A model generated the notes under the pieces. The model was not told the DNA's origin and made no database searches. It saw only the letters and a list, made by a program, of their open reading frames with translations. From Acanthaster planci (lineage: Eukaryota > Echinodermata > Asteroidea > Valvatida > Acanthasteridae), in assembly GCF_001949145.1 (NCBI RefSeq), contig NW_019091376.1, forward strand, positions 1,918,314 through 1,982,313: a DNA stretch of 64,000 nt, given 5' to 3'. How positions within the stretch are numbered: position 1 is the first letter of the stretch; the number at the start of each line of letters is the position of its first letter. This document shows, in pieces, positions 1-11,900 of this stretch. The translations under genes and the position numbers were made by a program.

Positions 1-200
1 ACACCGCTGGTGTTACTTTATACACCTACAAGTGTTGCAATGCACTGGGGGGGGGTTAAACAGTTTTGAAATAACACCCGAAATTTTAACACCAGTAAAG
101 AGTGTTAGCATGGTCCTCTGATAACTCTGCGTTTTTTCAGTGATCAAACAAGGGGGGTTAAAGTTTTGACGCTGAGCCGTAAGGAGCGAGTTTCATTGGT
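1..200. repeat. Possible partial dispersed repeat at window edge
   Basis: The first 200 bases repeatedly use the words ACACC/GGTGT and TAACACC/GTGTTA in both orientations. Examples are ACACCGCTGGTGT at positions 1-13 and TAACACC and GTGTTA words between 70 and 110. This resembles the terminal part of a small non-autonomous DNA element cut by the window edge. Only one end is visible and no second copy was found in the window, so the call is weak. Confidence 0.25.
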
Positions 201-1250
201 ATAGGAGCATTATCTTGAAACATGCATGCACACAAACGGCAGTGCAGTATGGAGTGTAAGACTAATGCTTGGTTGCTATGTTTGCTGGCTTAATTGTAAA
301 ACAGTTAAGGATCCTGATTTGATATAACAGTTGACGTGAGTCTTGTGTGTGCTGATGTGTGTTGCAGGAGGTCGCGTCGCCATCATGGATCTCTATCCCT
401 TACTGTATACTCACTACCGAAGCAAAGCTTGCTTGCGTCACTACTTTCAAGAGGGGAGGCGGCAGCGCTAAGACAAAACGAATTTGTATTACCCAGTTTT
501 GCTGATCTAGCGACACATATTCTGGCCTATCTCCGCCATCACTTCACTATCCAAGCGGATGTGCATTTATGAACCCCTACCAAAAAGATGGATCGGATAA
601 TTAAATAGTCCAGAATTCACTTAGTGGTGAGTTAACTCCAATGTCTTGCGAAATTAGGCGGTTTTTGATACACGAGATCGCGAGATGTCCTCGATCCATC
701 AAGAACTTATGAACGCCGGCGCGACCGCGGCAGACCGGGGGCACAGGCATGTGCCTTAAGTTGCTCGCCGCATTACCAAGAGAGCTCAGCGCGCGCCAGG
801 TCTCTCGTGCGTCAACATTTTTTCCTCTCTCCTTCACCGTCGCGGTATTATTAACTTAGCCCCTTCTTCAGAAAACGATGTCCCGGACCGCAAATGGATG
901 AGGGGGTATATGTCTTGTTGGCGAAGTAAAACTTCGAGAGTTATTGATGATTGTTAATTCGGGGATGGCAGAGGACCGAGTGCTTCCATACGGCCAAAGA
1001 TGATTAAAAAGAGACGATGGTGGCGGATATACTGGGGTGAAAATGGCAAGCAATTAGTCAGCCGAATTTTTCACACAGAGGCGGTCGTGTATAGAAGCCC
1101 TTAAGGCGAAAGAAGTTTCCAAGAGTAACCCACATATTTGTCTCCCAAGAGAAACATTCTGTACTCATTTAATGGTCGAAAACGCCAACAGCGTGGCAAC
1201 AGCCCCATGAGACCATGTGTGTTGTTTTGTTTCCCCGTGCGCTTTTCTGA

Positions 1251-1251
<1 letters not shown>

Positions 1252-1316
<65 letters not shown>

Positions 1317-1317
1317 A
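1252..1317. repeat. (AAC)22 trinucleotide microsatellite
   Basis: About 66 bases of uninterrupted AAC units. Frames through it read as poly-Asn, poly-Thr or poly-Gln on the + strand and poly-Leu on the - strand. These are artefacts of the repeat and not evidence of a coding region. The tract is likely length-polymorphic. Confidence 0.95.
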
Positions 1318-4300
1318 AGTACCAAAAATATCATTAACAATGACATCGCAAAACCGCCAAAATTCGCTTTACTGCGAAATACAGCTGCAACTGAAATTGC
1401 ATGTGCATGAGATGAAAACCAGGTGTGATCAGCAAACAAAACGTATTACGTCGGTCAGCTCACATATAGCTCACGGATCCGGTCACTAAAAAAATTGTAT
1501 TGCGCAGTCTCCATAATAGCGCAACCCAAAGATGTACTACTAAAATTACTTTCAAAACAGGCCAACATTGACAGATTTTCAGTTTGAATTTGAATATGAA
1601 GGGGGGGGCTTAACATGTTTTAAGATGAAAACGAAGCCCATGTTCCAAAGAGTCAGGGGATCGAAGCTCACCAGTTCAGCCTCGCATTCAACCCATCTGT
1701 GGTAAGGATCCTTCCCACTTGTTGTTGAAAAAATTAAAGAGTTTCTTTGCTGCGGGAAGAAAAGTAAAGACATTTTCTTGGGCAGTAGCTTTTTTTTTCT
1801 CGTGGGGGGTTTACTGTTCTTTGCATCCAATATCCAGCTGTACATTTTTTTTTTTTGATTCGTGGAAAGCGCCAGTTTTGGAACATTCGTTTCCAACTAA
1901 AAAATGTTAAGCCCTTTCATATTCCAATTCAAACCGAAAAGCTGCCAATGTTGCCCTTATGGTACTGTACATAAATTTATATTCCTATACATAAACATCG
2001 CAACAACCTTCCATTGAATTGTAGGATCCGTCATAGGGTCGGAAATAGTTCAGCTTAAAGTTAAGTCAGAACTGTTTCAGAAAACTCTTTGTTAAAGCAC
2101 AGAGTAACATCAGGGTTTTGCAGAGCGACGGTACGGAACGCGTGGCAGAATCGCGTGGTAATTTGATTTTCCCGGGTAAAGTTTGCGATCACGTCCACGG
2201 TATGCTAAAAGAAACGTCACCAGTTTAGTGGAGGGAAGACGCGTTCACAAGATGCAAACCATAGCAAGTAAACCTGGTTTTTGTTCTAGCGCTGGTAAAT
2301 TTAAGAACAGTTGTTGTAAGGAATGTAACTTTTTGAAGATGGTTAGGAGCAATCCCATGTTCTGATACCTACAGTTGAATTTTCCCTTCCCGGCCTTACT
2401 CAGTCAAGCTGGTTCTGGTGGGGACTTTAGTCAGCTCAACGGCGTCATAGTATTTTATGGCTTTTGCTCCATGCACCTTTCAAAGAAAATGTTGAGTTAA
2501 AAAAACTAGAATTAGGAATAAGCCTTGATTTGAATGACCATTTTGTGTTCAACAATAAAAGTTGTATAGCCGAAGATGGTTTTGGATTGGTTTTAAAGTG
2601 ATGCAGTTGTCACCAACATGATGGTATTTGCTCAGGAGAGAATGTAACCATATTCACTGGTACCCACACTGTCTTCTCGCATCACAATGTTTGGCTTGCA
2701 GCGGCCGATATCTTTAAAGTTGAGTCACTCTATTGATGATGACGATGATGAATATCATTGATGACAGTGATGTTGCTGATATTGCCTCTTATAGCCCAAA
2801 CTCTGAGAACGAGACTGAGGGCTTTTGGGGGGGGGGCTGCTGCTGCTGCAGTGCATGACAACCATTTCCAGCCCCCTCCCCCGTCTCTTTCCCCAGGAAA
2901 TCGGATTCTAATGAAGGGCAGGTGGGATCTGAGTAACGGCAACATTGGCACATACATTATCCGACCCTGTAACCAAGTTATGCGCACACATATGATAGAC
3001 GGGGTTGAATTTGATTGCACATATCTAGGCCAGATTTGATGCAATCAAATATACGCTAGGGGACCCGTTAGCGCGCGGGCCGTTAAACGGGTGGGTCGGC
3101 AGCCCGACCTCCCTAATACCCGCCGTATTCTCATTAGCCAGGAAAATCTAATTTTTTAGGGCTTCAAATTTAATAAGAACACTCGGCATCAATACAGGCT
3201 GGCTCGGACCGGTTGCCGGGGCCATATTGCGTTTCATATTGTCATGGGCGAATCATCAGCACAAATCGCCATAGTGCGGCCTTATAACGCAAGTCCTTTC
3301 TTAATATCACCGAGGAATAACGCGTACTCATTGTTTTACAGTGTGATTTCAGGAGTTCACCGGCCGTGTTCCAAAGAGGTTCAGTTCGGTTTGAGAAATG
3401 ACTTTGGGGGTTGCAAAAGATGTACCAGACCACTGTACCAGACCACTGACTTCTCCCCAGGTGAATGTGTTTGGTGTGTATAGCCAAGCAAGGTAATTTG
3501 CGTGTGCTTCAATGAGGTTTATAAAATGTGTGCTACGCGCGCTACACGATAAGCTGGGTACGATTGTGGGACTACAGAGAAGGAAGAGCTTATTGCCCAT
3601 TTAGTCTGTAGAAACCACTTGTAGTAGCCCTGAGTTCTTGCTTGTCAAGGGCCAGTTTCATGGAGCACAGAAAATATACTTAGCACACAAAACAAAGTGG
3701 CTGAAACGCAATGTGATGCGCATTGCTTTTAAGCAGTCCTCTGGCGAATACAGTGTAGCGCCGTAAAATCGGTAACTAATAATTGTGGCTGTGTGCTTGT
3801 ACAACTAATGGCTTTTCTAGTTCACGTGTTGCTTCTTTCCCCGCCTTTTACCCTCTTTGTACTCTCTTACGCTAAGGCTTGCTGGATGATTGTTAAAACT
3901 GAGGAAAGATGTTGAAGTTTCCCCACCCCCCCCTTCTAGAGGCGTTTTGGCCTACCCTCCCCCTTCTCTCCCTCTCTCTTTTCGTTTCGGCTTCTCTTGC
4001 ACTTTATGGATATTGCCGAACCGGTAGTTTCGCCTTACATTATGCATACTGCTACGAGATCGATCATCTGTTAAATAGCGGTTAGTTAGTATTTTCTTTT
4101 CGTCTTTTTCTTGCTCCGCGGTAAGGGTTGTTGCTTCGATCGAACTTCCTATAACTTGACGGAAAAAAGGGGGAGCGAGAAGATGAAGTACAATACTTTC
4201 ACGTAGGTCTAAGAATAACCTCCTCCTACCCGATGCGTTTTCCATCGCGCGCGTCCGTCCGTCTTGTGATGGTTGTGATAATTGACCTGGTATAACTGAT

Positions 4301-7300
4301 AGATTCTCTCTGGAATTTTCTCTCTTTATTTAAAGGGCCCTTTCCTTGTGTCGATGAAGAAAGCGAATTCGCGCGCTGCTGAAAAGGAAGAATATTGTGA
4401 CTCGTCTTTTTTAACGGTTCGCGGCTGTTTGCCGAAGGTGAGGAAATTTTCAGAGATTCAACTCAGGCCTGTCCAATGTATGTCGAAATAACTTCAATAA
4501 CAGAATTCATGAGAAATCAATGTTTACTTTGATTTACTTAATTTTGTAAGAGGAATTTAAACACCACGCTGCTTAGTTATATAAGTTGAATCTCAACTGC
4601 TCTTTTCATTTCGTTTGCGGCACCTCAAATCGTAAAAAATAAATTAATTAAAAATGGAGCAGATGCAGGTCCGAGTCAACTGACTGAATAGACCAAAATA
4701 GAGCCAAGGTTTAACTCTGTCAAAGGTAAAAAGTAGTGACAAGTTGAGATAAGGACATCCCAGCATCTCCCATGAAGCCTGTGTATCGTCAAAGTACAAT
4801 GTGTATGTAATTTCGGTGCACAAACGCTACAGCAGTGAAGTGGATAGGTGCAAACTGGGTCTCGAAAGACCCCTTCCCCGTCACCAAATATATGCATTAA
4901 AGATCCCTATAAGGCACACCAGGGAGGCAATTTGAAAGCCCAGTTTGCGGCCATGAAAGAAAGATGTCCATTTAGAAACCTTTCCCAGTTTTTCGATGTT
5001 CTTTTCTCGAGCTGCGGGAAGAGGAAATAGGTGTTTGAGGTTGACCCGCTGAAAATGCACAACGTCATTTCATACAACAACACAATTCTGAAGCTCGCGT
5101 ACTACAAAAGAAAACGGGTGTCATGAAAATTTAGTTGGAACAGCAGGTCCGATTGGGTTCACTCTTTGTATGTTAGTAGACAGGGATGTGTTATAGGTGA
5201 ATCTTATGATGACGTCTCAATCTCAGTCGAATCTCAGTCTTGTACGCGTTTTGTTCTTAATTTACATGTCTCATAACACATTAATTATGCTTATATGGCA
5301 AGTGATTTTTTTTCTCAAAGTTCAGATAAAGCCCTGTGTTTTGTTGAAAACAGACATAGTATAGCTCTTGTTTGTTTTCCTTTACTGTTTTGTAGCTCTG
5401 GATTATGTTTCAAAGGGAAAAGTGCGAAATTGAAATATGCATGTATCTACAAATGCATGAACAAATGTGTTTTTTGTCAAATCAAGAAGATGAGGAAAAG
5501 CCCTATGTTCTGTTTAAAATAGTAATCGAACTTTTTTTTGTATTTGTATCTATCGACAACTTACCCAAATACATATAGGGTTTTCTTTGCAGACTGATGT
5601 ATTTAAAATATTTTTCTGTTGATAGATAAAAATTTAGGGCCCTACCTTCCTCAGACCCCTATGAATACATTGAAGATGCATGTAATAATCAGTAAGTTAT
5701 ACAGAGACGCTGCAAGCCCAAATCTGAGCTGAGCTGTCAAGAGTTTTCTTTGCATTAATGTTTAGACATTTTGAGTTGATGTAACGACTTTGCAGAACAG
5801 TGTCTGGAAGGTATGGCTAAATCTTTGAGATCATTGGGATGTTTCGAGCGGTTGATGAGACAGTTTGTGCAAAATCAGTTCAGGCTACTAGGAAGTCGTG
5901 TTGCTAGTAGTACAATTTTGTTGTCAATGCATAGGCCAATACGATATCACAGCTTTTAGCCGTGGGTTAATTTCTTGGACACTCAGTACTTTGATCAAAA
6001 TTTGTATGTTCAATTCTGACTACCTCGATAATTGGTTTGAATGATTGTTTCGAGCAACACCACGCTGACACGTCCCCTCCCTAGACGCCATGGGAGGCCG
6101 GCTATGCATGAACCGCAATAGCCAGTGTGTCCCTCTTTGGGATTATACGTACGCAAATGAAGGCAACAGTTATGACAGAGTTCTTAGGCGCTCATAAAAG
6201 GTGAATAACAAAAGAAGCGTTTGTCATTCCAAAATTCAGTTGTGGTGCGGAGTGGAGTAATGCCGAAACGCGGGCATGCAGTGATGACCGCGTTTGTAGA
6301 GAGGCAATGTGAAAGACAACACCGATTCCTTTTACTAATGCTTACTGTCCTTGCTTTATCCCTTATAATGTTCGAAATTCTCATTCTCCCCTCCCCTCAA
6401 AAATGGTTTTGTAAGAATATAGTTCTTTCTATTCTCTGTTTTCTGACATCGTTTTAAAGTCCTCAAACAAACCTGTCTTATTCAGAGCAAGCTCAGTCAT
6501 CGAGAACCCTTTATGTTATATACATTTCATAATGTTGTCAGCTCTCATTGTTTTATGATGTCTGATTTTTTTAACTGGTATGATATTAACCACTCTTTAC
6601 GACTTCGGCAAGATGGCCAATGCATGATCATCACGCTGAGTGGGCATGTTGCCTGACATTGGAAAATCAAGGACGCTGAATGGCCTTGTATACGCGCGCT
6701 CGCAATAGATTTTAGGATTGCGTCAAGATGTTATTGTTAAAACGATGTAGGGAAAGCGTGTGGAGGAAGTGTATGATACGCACATGCAAGTGTATGGTGT
6801 GCCTCTTCAAGGTTGACAGAAAAAAATGGTCTCAGAAATGGCTTGCTGAGGTTTTTATGCTTGCCAAGATCTCATTGCACCATCTAGCGATTCACAGCGA
6901 CTCAAGGTACAAACCACGCGTTTTATTCTCCCACGGTACAACCCTCAGTGGTGCATCATCTACTTCTTTGGGCCGTAGGTCCTCATTTTTTGTGTAAAAA
7001 GGTCACATAACAATTATTGAAGTATTTGTCATCTGCACTTGTCAATGAAAGGCTTCAGTAATATGCCACTATTACATAATTATTCTCAGAATCTCGAGTA
7101 GGCCCTACTGATGACGAACATATTCACGTGAACTATAGTCTACAGTAGATTCATGGAGCGCTTGCTATGCAATATGTGTAACAGGTCTGTTACACATGCC
7201 GCACTGTGACACAACAAACAGCACGGTACCCGGACCGTGTGCCGTGGCCATATAAAAATTCATGCGCTGGGTGAATAGTGGTTTGAAGCCAATTGAACTG

Positions 7301-8229
7301 CGGTTAAAATCCTCATTATATAATACTTTTCACACTGCCCACCCGGCAGGTAGCAATTATTTTAATGTAAATAAGGCCGCATTCCACAGATCGTCTTAAG
7401 GAGATGTGTATGCTTGTCGTCAACTCGGCCTGCTTGCGGCGGCACGTTACGGGGCTCGGGAGCATGCACGGTGCGGGTTTGGACGTGCGGCGTTTGCCTC
7501 ATGTATCACACTATCCTCATGCACTCGGGTGGTTCCCGAAGTCAATCAGATTTCTAGTGTGACAAAATCAAAACAAATGCTGGGAAAAAGCTGCATCAAC
7601 CTCAGGACAAGAGGATAACATTTCCTTCTAACGTTTGCTTTTTTACATACTGGAATGCACTACCTTGTATTGTTTGTAATCGCTTATGTAGCTTTAACGA
7701 TGCAGGCCTACACGACGGGATATTCGCCCGCCGCAAGGCCCATCATAACGGTTATCGAATTCTTCCAATCGATTTCCCCATATCTTTAATGTCATTACCT
7801 CAATGGAATATTATCAGAGCAATATGAAACAATTTAATAGGGTAGACGAGGCACCATCGTGTCTGTGTAATTATAATAACTACGGCTTGGAAATCTGGTT
7901 AATATGTAACTGTTGTTATCTATACCCCGAAAAATGTATATAAAATCTGCACTATTCAAACAAAATACACCACCTTCCCGCATGGCCACCTAATATTTAC
8001 ATTGATAGATTCGCTTTGATACTGCTCCTCACGATCATGCTTTCCTCGCTGATATCACGATCGTTTCTTTGTCAACATTCGGCTCACGTCAAAATTCTGA
8101 TGTGAATTAATAATAAGAGCATGTTTGATTTATTCGGTGCAGAGATGTTTCTAATCACAGTGCTCGCTGGCATCTAATTCAGCATCAGTAACTGATGTAC
8201 ACTGCAGTACCATTGTGCTTATTTTCTCC

Positions 8230-8828
8230 ACGCAGTGATGGGCCTCCTTGCGAGTCCCTCCAAAGAAGAACGCCGTCGCCGGGCAAAATATTCCCCTCCG
8301 CCTGGCCGCGATAATTGCGCTTTCAGAAAAATGAAAAGATTCTATCATCAATTAGGGAATGTAATTGTTCGTTTTGGCGCGCTAGTCACCACCAAGACCC
8401 CCGAATTTGCCACGCAGTCTGCGAAGACGCACATTGCCCTGGTGACAAGTTTTGACACCTAATTAATTAGCGGAGGCGACCAATCAACACGCGTCTTTCA
8501 TGCTGGCCTTTCTATGGACATTATTGATAAAATTCATAACTCTGTGTACATGCGCATTGGGGGCGTGCTGTATGTTATGCAGAGCATTTTGCACTGTATG
8601 GTATATGGGGGATGTGCGTGTGTGTGCACTGTGTGCGGTGGGTTTTTATTTCCGTAATTTTCTCCCCGGCCATTGAATACACGGCATCACTAGTGGATGA
8701 ATGCGGCCTGTCACTGTCATCAGTCGAGTTCGTCAGGCCAGCCCGGGATAAGAGTACCGTACCGTTCCGGTTCGCCCCACGGGCCTCACGGACAGCCAAG
8801 CTCATCCGAGAAGGAGGGATAGTGAACC
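8230..8828 (+). promoter_or_regulatory. Putative promoter and 5' leader of SALL gene
   Basis: This is the segment directly upstream of the SALL start codon. Visible elements are a CpG-bearing patch around 8270-8440, the homeodomain-type string TAATTAATTA at 8460-8469, a near-palindromic GGTGACAA/TTGACACC pair around 8440-8460 resembling T-box half sites, and a CCAAT box at 8480-8484. No TATA box sits in a suitable place, so a TATA-less start somewhere between roughly 8500 and 8650 is plausible. The 3' part contains several upstream ATGs, including 8612 (a frame overlapping the SALL start) and 8697 (closing at 8822). Transcription start and 5' UTR extent cannot be read from sequence alone. Confidence 0.4.
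8697..8822 (+). other. Upstream ORF in SALL leader (41 codons)
   Basis: An ATG at 8697 opens a 41-codon frame that ends in TAG at 8820-8822, directly followed by TGA at 8823-8825 and then ACC ATG. It is in the same frame as SALL, so the tandem TAG-TGA separates the two and shows that translation of SALL cannot begin further upstream in this frame. If the transcript starts upstream of 8697 the small ORF would be scanned first and could dampen SALL translation. The peptide is Ser/His/Gly/Pro-rich and has no recognisable motif. Confidence 0.4.
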
Positions 8829-8901
8829 ATGTCTCGCCGAAAGCAGGCTAACCCACAGCACATCGGTTCGGAACACGAGCTACCAGCGGCTCTGGAAAAC
8901 G
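8829..8901 (+). CDS. sall: SALL (spalt-like) exon 1: NuRD-recruiting N-terminus
   Basis: This small coding exon encodes 24 residues plus one base of a Gly codon. It begins MSRRKQANPQHI, which closely matches the invariant SALL-family N-terminus (MSRRKQAKPQH in vertebrates). That motif is known to bind the RBBP4/7 subunits of the NuRD histone-deacetylase complex and to be needed for repression. The start is fixed by in-frame TAG TGA at 8820-8825 just before the ATG. The exon ends G|GTAGGT, a strong splice donor, and the leftover G joins GT at the acceptor at 42764 to make Gly-25, so the frame is preserved. A separate short exon for this peptide is also the vertebrate SALL arrangement. The exon is too short to be found by ORF length and was recognised by its sequence. 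Confidence 0.95.
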
Positions 8902-11900
8902 GTAGGTGGCTTTGCTTAGCCCTCTGATCATTTTTTTCTTCCCCGCCTGATCTTAGTTAGTAGCTTCCCGTAATCCAGTGATACCGCACATTATTGTGTA
9001 TATTACACATGGGTGCGTGCGATGTCGGAGACCCTTCTGTTCCTTTGCTGTTTTTTGACAGTGAATGTGTCAATGAGTGAATGAACGGCGTAGCCAGACC
9101 ATGTTTAGTTGGGGTTTCCCGGGGAGTCAGTAAACTGCTCCTGGCTTGCCAGTCATAACCCACTCTTGCCCGTGGTCTGTCCGGCCCGGAGACGGCCGCA
9201 ACCTGTGGTGTCTCGGACCGGCAGGTTGCCAATTTCGTCCTGTGTTGAATGGGGATCTGCGCCGCGGATTGCCCCAAGTTATTGAGAGAAAAGTCGGTAT
9301 CTTTCATTCGTAAGTCGGACCCTTTGCGCTTGCTTCTCGAAACTCCGTAGAGCATTTTCATAATCTTCAGGTAACATCTTGCTATTTAGTGGACTTGATT
9401 CCCGTATCCCCAATTTTCCATTTACCTTCCATTCAGAAACATTTTTAGGTTATGGCGTGGTTGTAACTTAATAATTTCTTTCCAGTGGAGCAATGTGAAC
9501 ATCAAGTCGGCATGCTTTGCACCATCTGAAACATTTCTCATTTTGGCATATTTAGTCCACATTTTTGCCAGATTCAGGGATTCTGTGGTTCAGGACTGCT
9601 ACATGTAGTATGATGTACTCGCAGTAGTAGGGACAAGTTGATGATTTAGAAGAATTCATACTTTCAATGTGTTCTTTTTTTAATTCAGATTTTCATAAAT
9701 TGTCGTTAGGTTTCTCTGTGTGGTTAAATACTGAATTTAAAGTGTTATATTTGTTGCTGAAGAATATAAATGGGTGAAAATAGATTTCATTTTGTACAGT
9801 GAAATGTTTGAAATGTTGAAAATACAACTTGTACTTAATCTGTAAATTGACTTTTTTTGTTCAAATGAGTGTTTTGAAAAGTTTTGTAAGCTAATTTCAA
9901 ACTCCCAAAAGCAGAAAAGGCGAACTTGCTTCAGAAATTGAAGTATTGTCAAAATGAAAAGTGGTTTGTGTTTAATAAGAAGGTCCTTTATCCACTGTTT
10001 CTTTTCATTATTTGTACTGTACAGAAGTATTTTGGGGGCTCATCACTGGATTATTTGGTTTCCCATTGGTTCGTCATAAGATAGAGCTTCTTATTTTCAG
10101 GCATCTTCTACTAAATGACTCTGATCATGCAAATTGCTAAAAGTTTTCCACATGGCTAAACTTCCCATGTTCACTGATTTGAAGACTTTTACAAAATCTC
10201 AAGGAAATAATTGGAAACTTGTTGGTTTCAGCAAGTTTTGGGTTGAATGTTCATTTGGGTTGAGTTGAAACGCAACATTTTCCATTTCTGTTGTACTGTG
10301 GACTTGGTCATTTGCATCATGTGTAACCCTGTAGGAAAGACTAAGTAAAAGGACCTTGTGAGTAACGTTGTTCTTGGAAATGCTACATTCACTTCTACTC
10401 CCAACTCTTGATCGGCTGCTCTACCTACACAAATTAATCAAACCTGTGCCTCATATAGGGCCCCTCTGGCTTTTCATAAACAAATTTATGAGTGTTTGAA
10501 AAGCACCCTGCCTTCAACTGGGGGGCATTTATGCTGTCATAAAGCTGTAAGTAACGGCTATTGTGTGCCACAGATGCGTTATGTGTTTGCTCAAAATCAA
10601 ATTCAACTCTTAAAATGCTGGCAATGTAATCTGAGAGTGAGCGGGATTCTTTATTGTATGGCCTGCCCCTAAAAAATAATGAAGCCCACAAGAATGGGGA
10701 ATGGATTCTGTTCCACTGGAAATATAAACAAAAAGTGATTGTATTTGTTCGGTGTGGCATTCTCTGACACAGCTGGTTGGATTGAATAAGAAATAACCAA
10801 AAAAAAAGAAAGAAAGAGGGGGAAAAAAAGAAATGTTTGTATTGAAAGACTTACATATCGCCCCTCCGGATATTTTATATGGTTGCAGGTATTTGGTTTC
10901 CTTTTGTTGCAGCGTCTTTAGAAATTGAGGGCTTGAGAAATTTTTACAAAATGGCCATGAAAGTTTGTTAAAGACTCACCTGCATTAAGTTGGGTTGTGT
11001 GCACCTAATGGAGAATTCCCCTCTGTTAAGTTATCTCCATATTTTTGCACCATTACTTCTTTCCACCATCTCTTCCTCCTAAATATCTGGGAAAGTTGAA
11101 GCACAAATTGCATTTTTACCAACAACTGCAAAAGTGCTTGAATACAAAGTTTTTGCCAGAAGAGTCGAAATTGGGAAAATTACTTTTGTGAGGATATTAC
11201 TTTGTCAGACGTGGTGTCGCACAAAAGTGCTCAATACAACCATTTGGCGACTTACTGAATGGGAAATTCTGTCATTCATTTAACAAGTTCCCCTCTTTAC
11301 TTTTCAGATAGTCATGTAATGTTAATGAGAAGTCTGTGCTAGAGTTCGGAGAAAATTGTGCTTAGTCCCGTCACATGGTTGTGGCATCTGGACGAGTGCC
11401 ACTTGACAAAAGATCTTGATATAGAAAATGGTGTCAACAAGTAACAGAACTTTGTCTTTTTCACTTCCTTTGAAAAGGGAATGGCATCATTTGTACCCCT
11501 AAAACCGAAGAAGCGTCTCTGTTCCAAACTGTGAGCATGTGGTGGGTAGGGCAGCATTTAATACCCTATAGTAAGTGGTGCACATTTGAGCATTTGTCGC
11601 TGTAAATATTTCCACAGGGGAAGTACTAGATTTACTGCACTTTGCCTACTTGCAGCGTAGTTGTCTGCAAAAAGAAGAAGCAAATTTGATGTTTTGAATC
11701 GGTTGCAAGTTTGTATTTTTTTGCTCTCCTAATTTGGAGAGAATTCTACAGTTTATTTTTGTGTAACAAATAACATGATACAGGGCTGAAGGAATTTCAC
11801 CTGGATGAATGAAAATAGTAAATGTGTTTAAAGCAGAACTATCATCTTGCCTATTGATATTGGGGTATTTCGTCAGAGGTCAGTCAGGTTTTCATTCAAA

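Larger units (their letters stand above)
1..8229. other. Upstream intergenic DNA, no convincing gene
   Basis: This block holds only short open frames without codon structure, domain motifs or paired splice sites, so I call no gene. It contains the (AAC)n tract listed separately, G- and T-homopolymer runs, and a perfect 13-bp tandem duplication at 3421-3446. Two weak promoter-like spots are visible. One is a CpG-rich patch near 4240-4440 ending in a good splice-donor string (AAG|GTGAGG, junction after 4437), which could be a non-coding first exon. The other is a TATAAAAA at 7251-7258 after a GC-rich stretch. Nothing in the window confirms either. The block may also hold distal regulatory DNA for the SALL gene downstream. 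Confidence 0.6.

Noticed and set aside
1101-1489. Poly-Leu, poly-Asn and poly-Thr open frames
   Set aside because: All are translations of the (AAC)22 microsatellite.
8957-9361. 134-codon minus-strand frame just after SALL exon 1
   Set aside because: It contains no domain and lies in GC-richer sequence near the promoter where stops are rarer. An antisense transcript is possible but not supported by the sequence.
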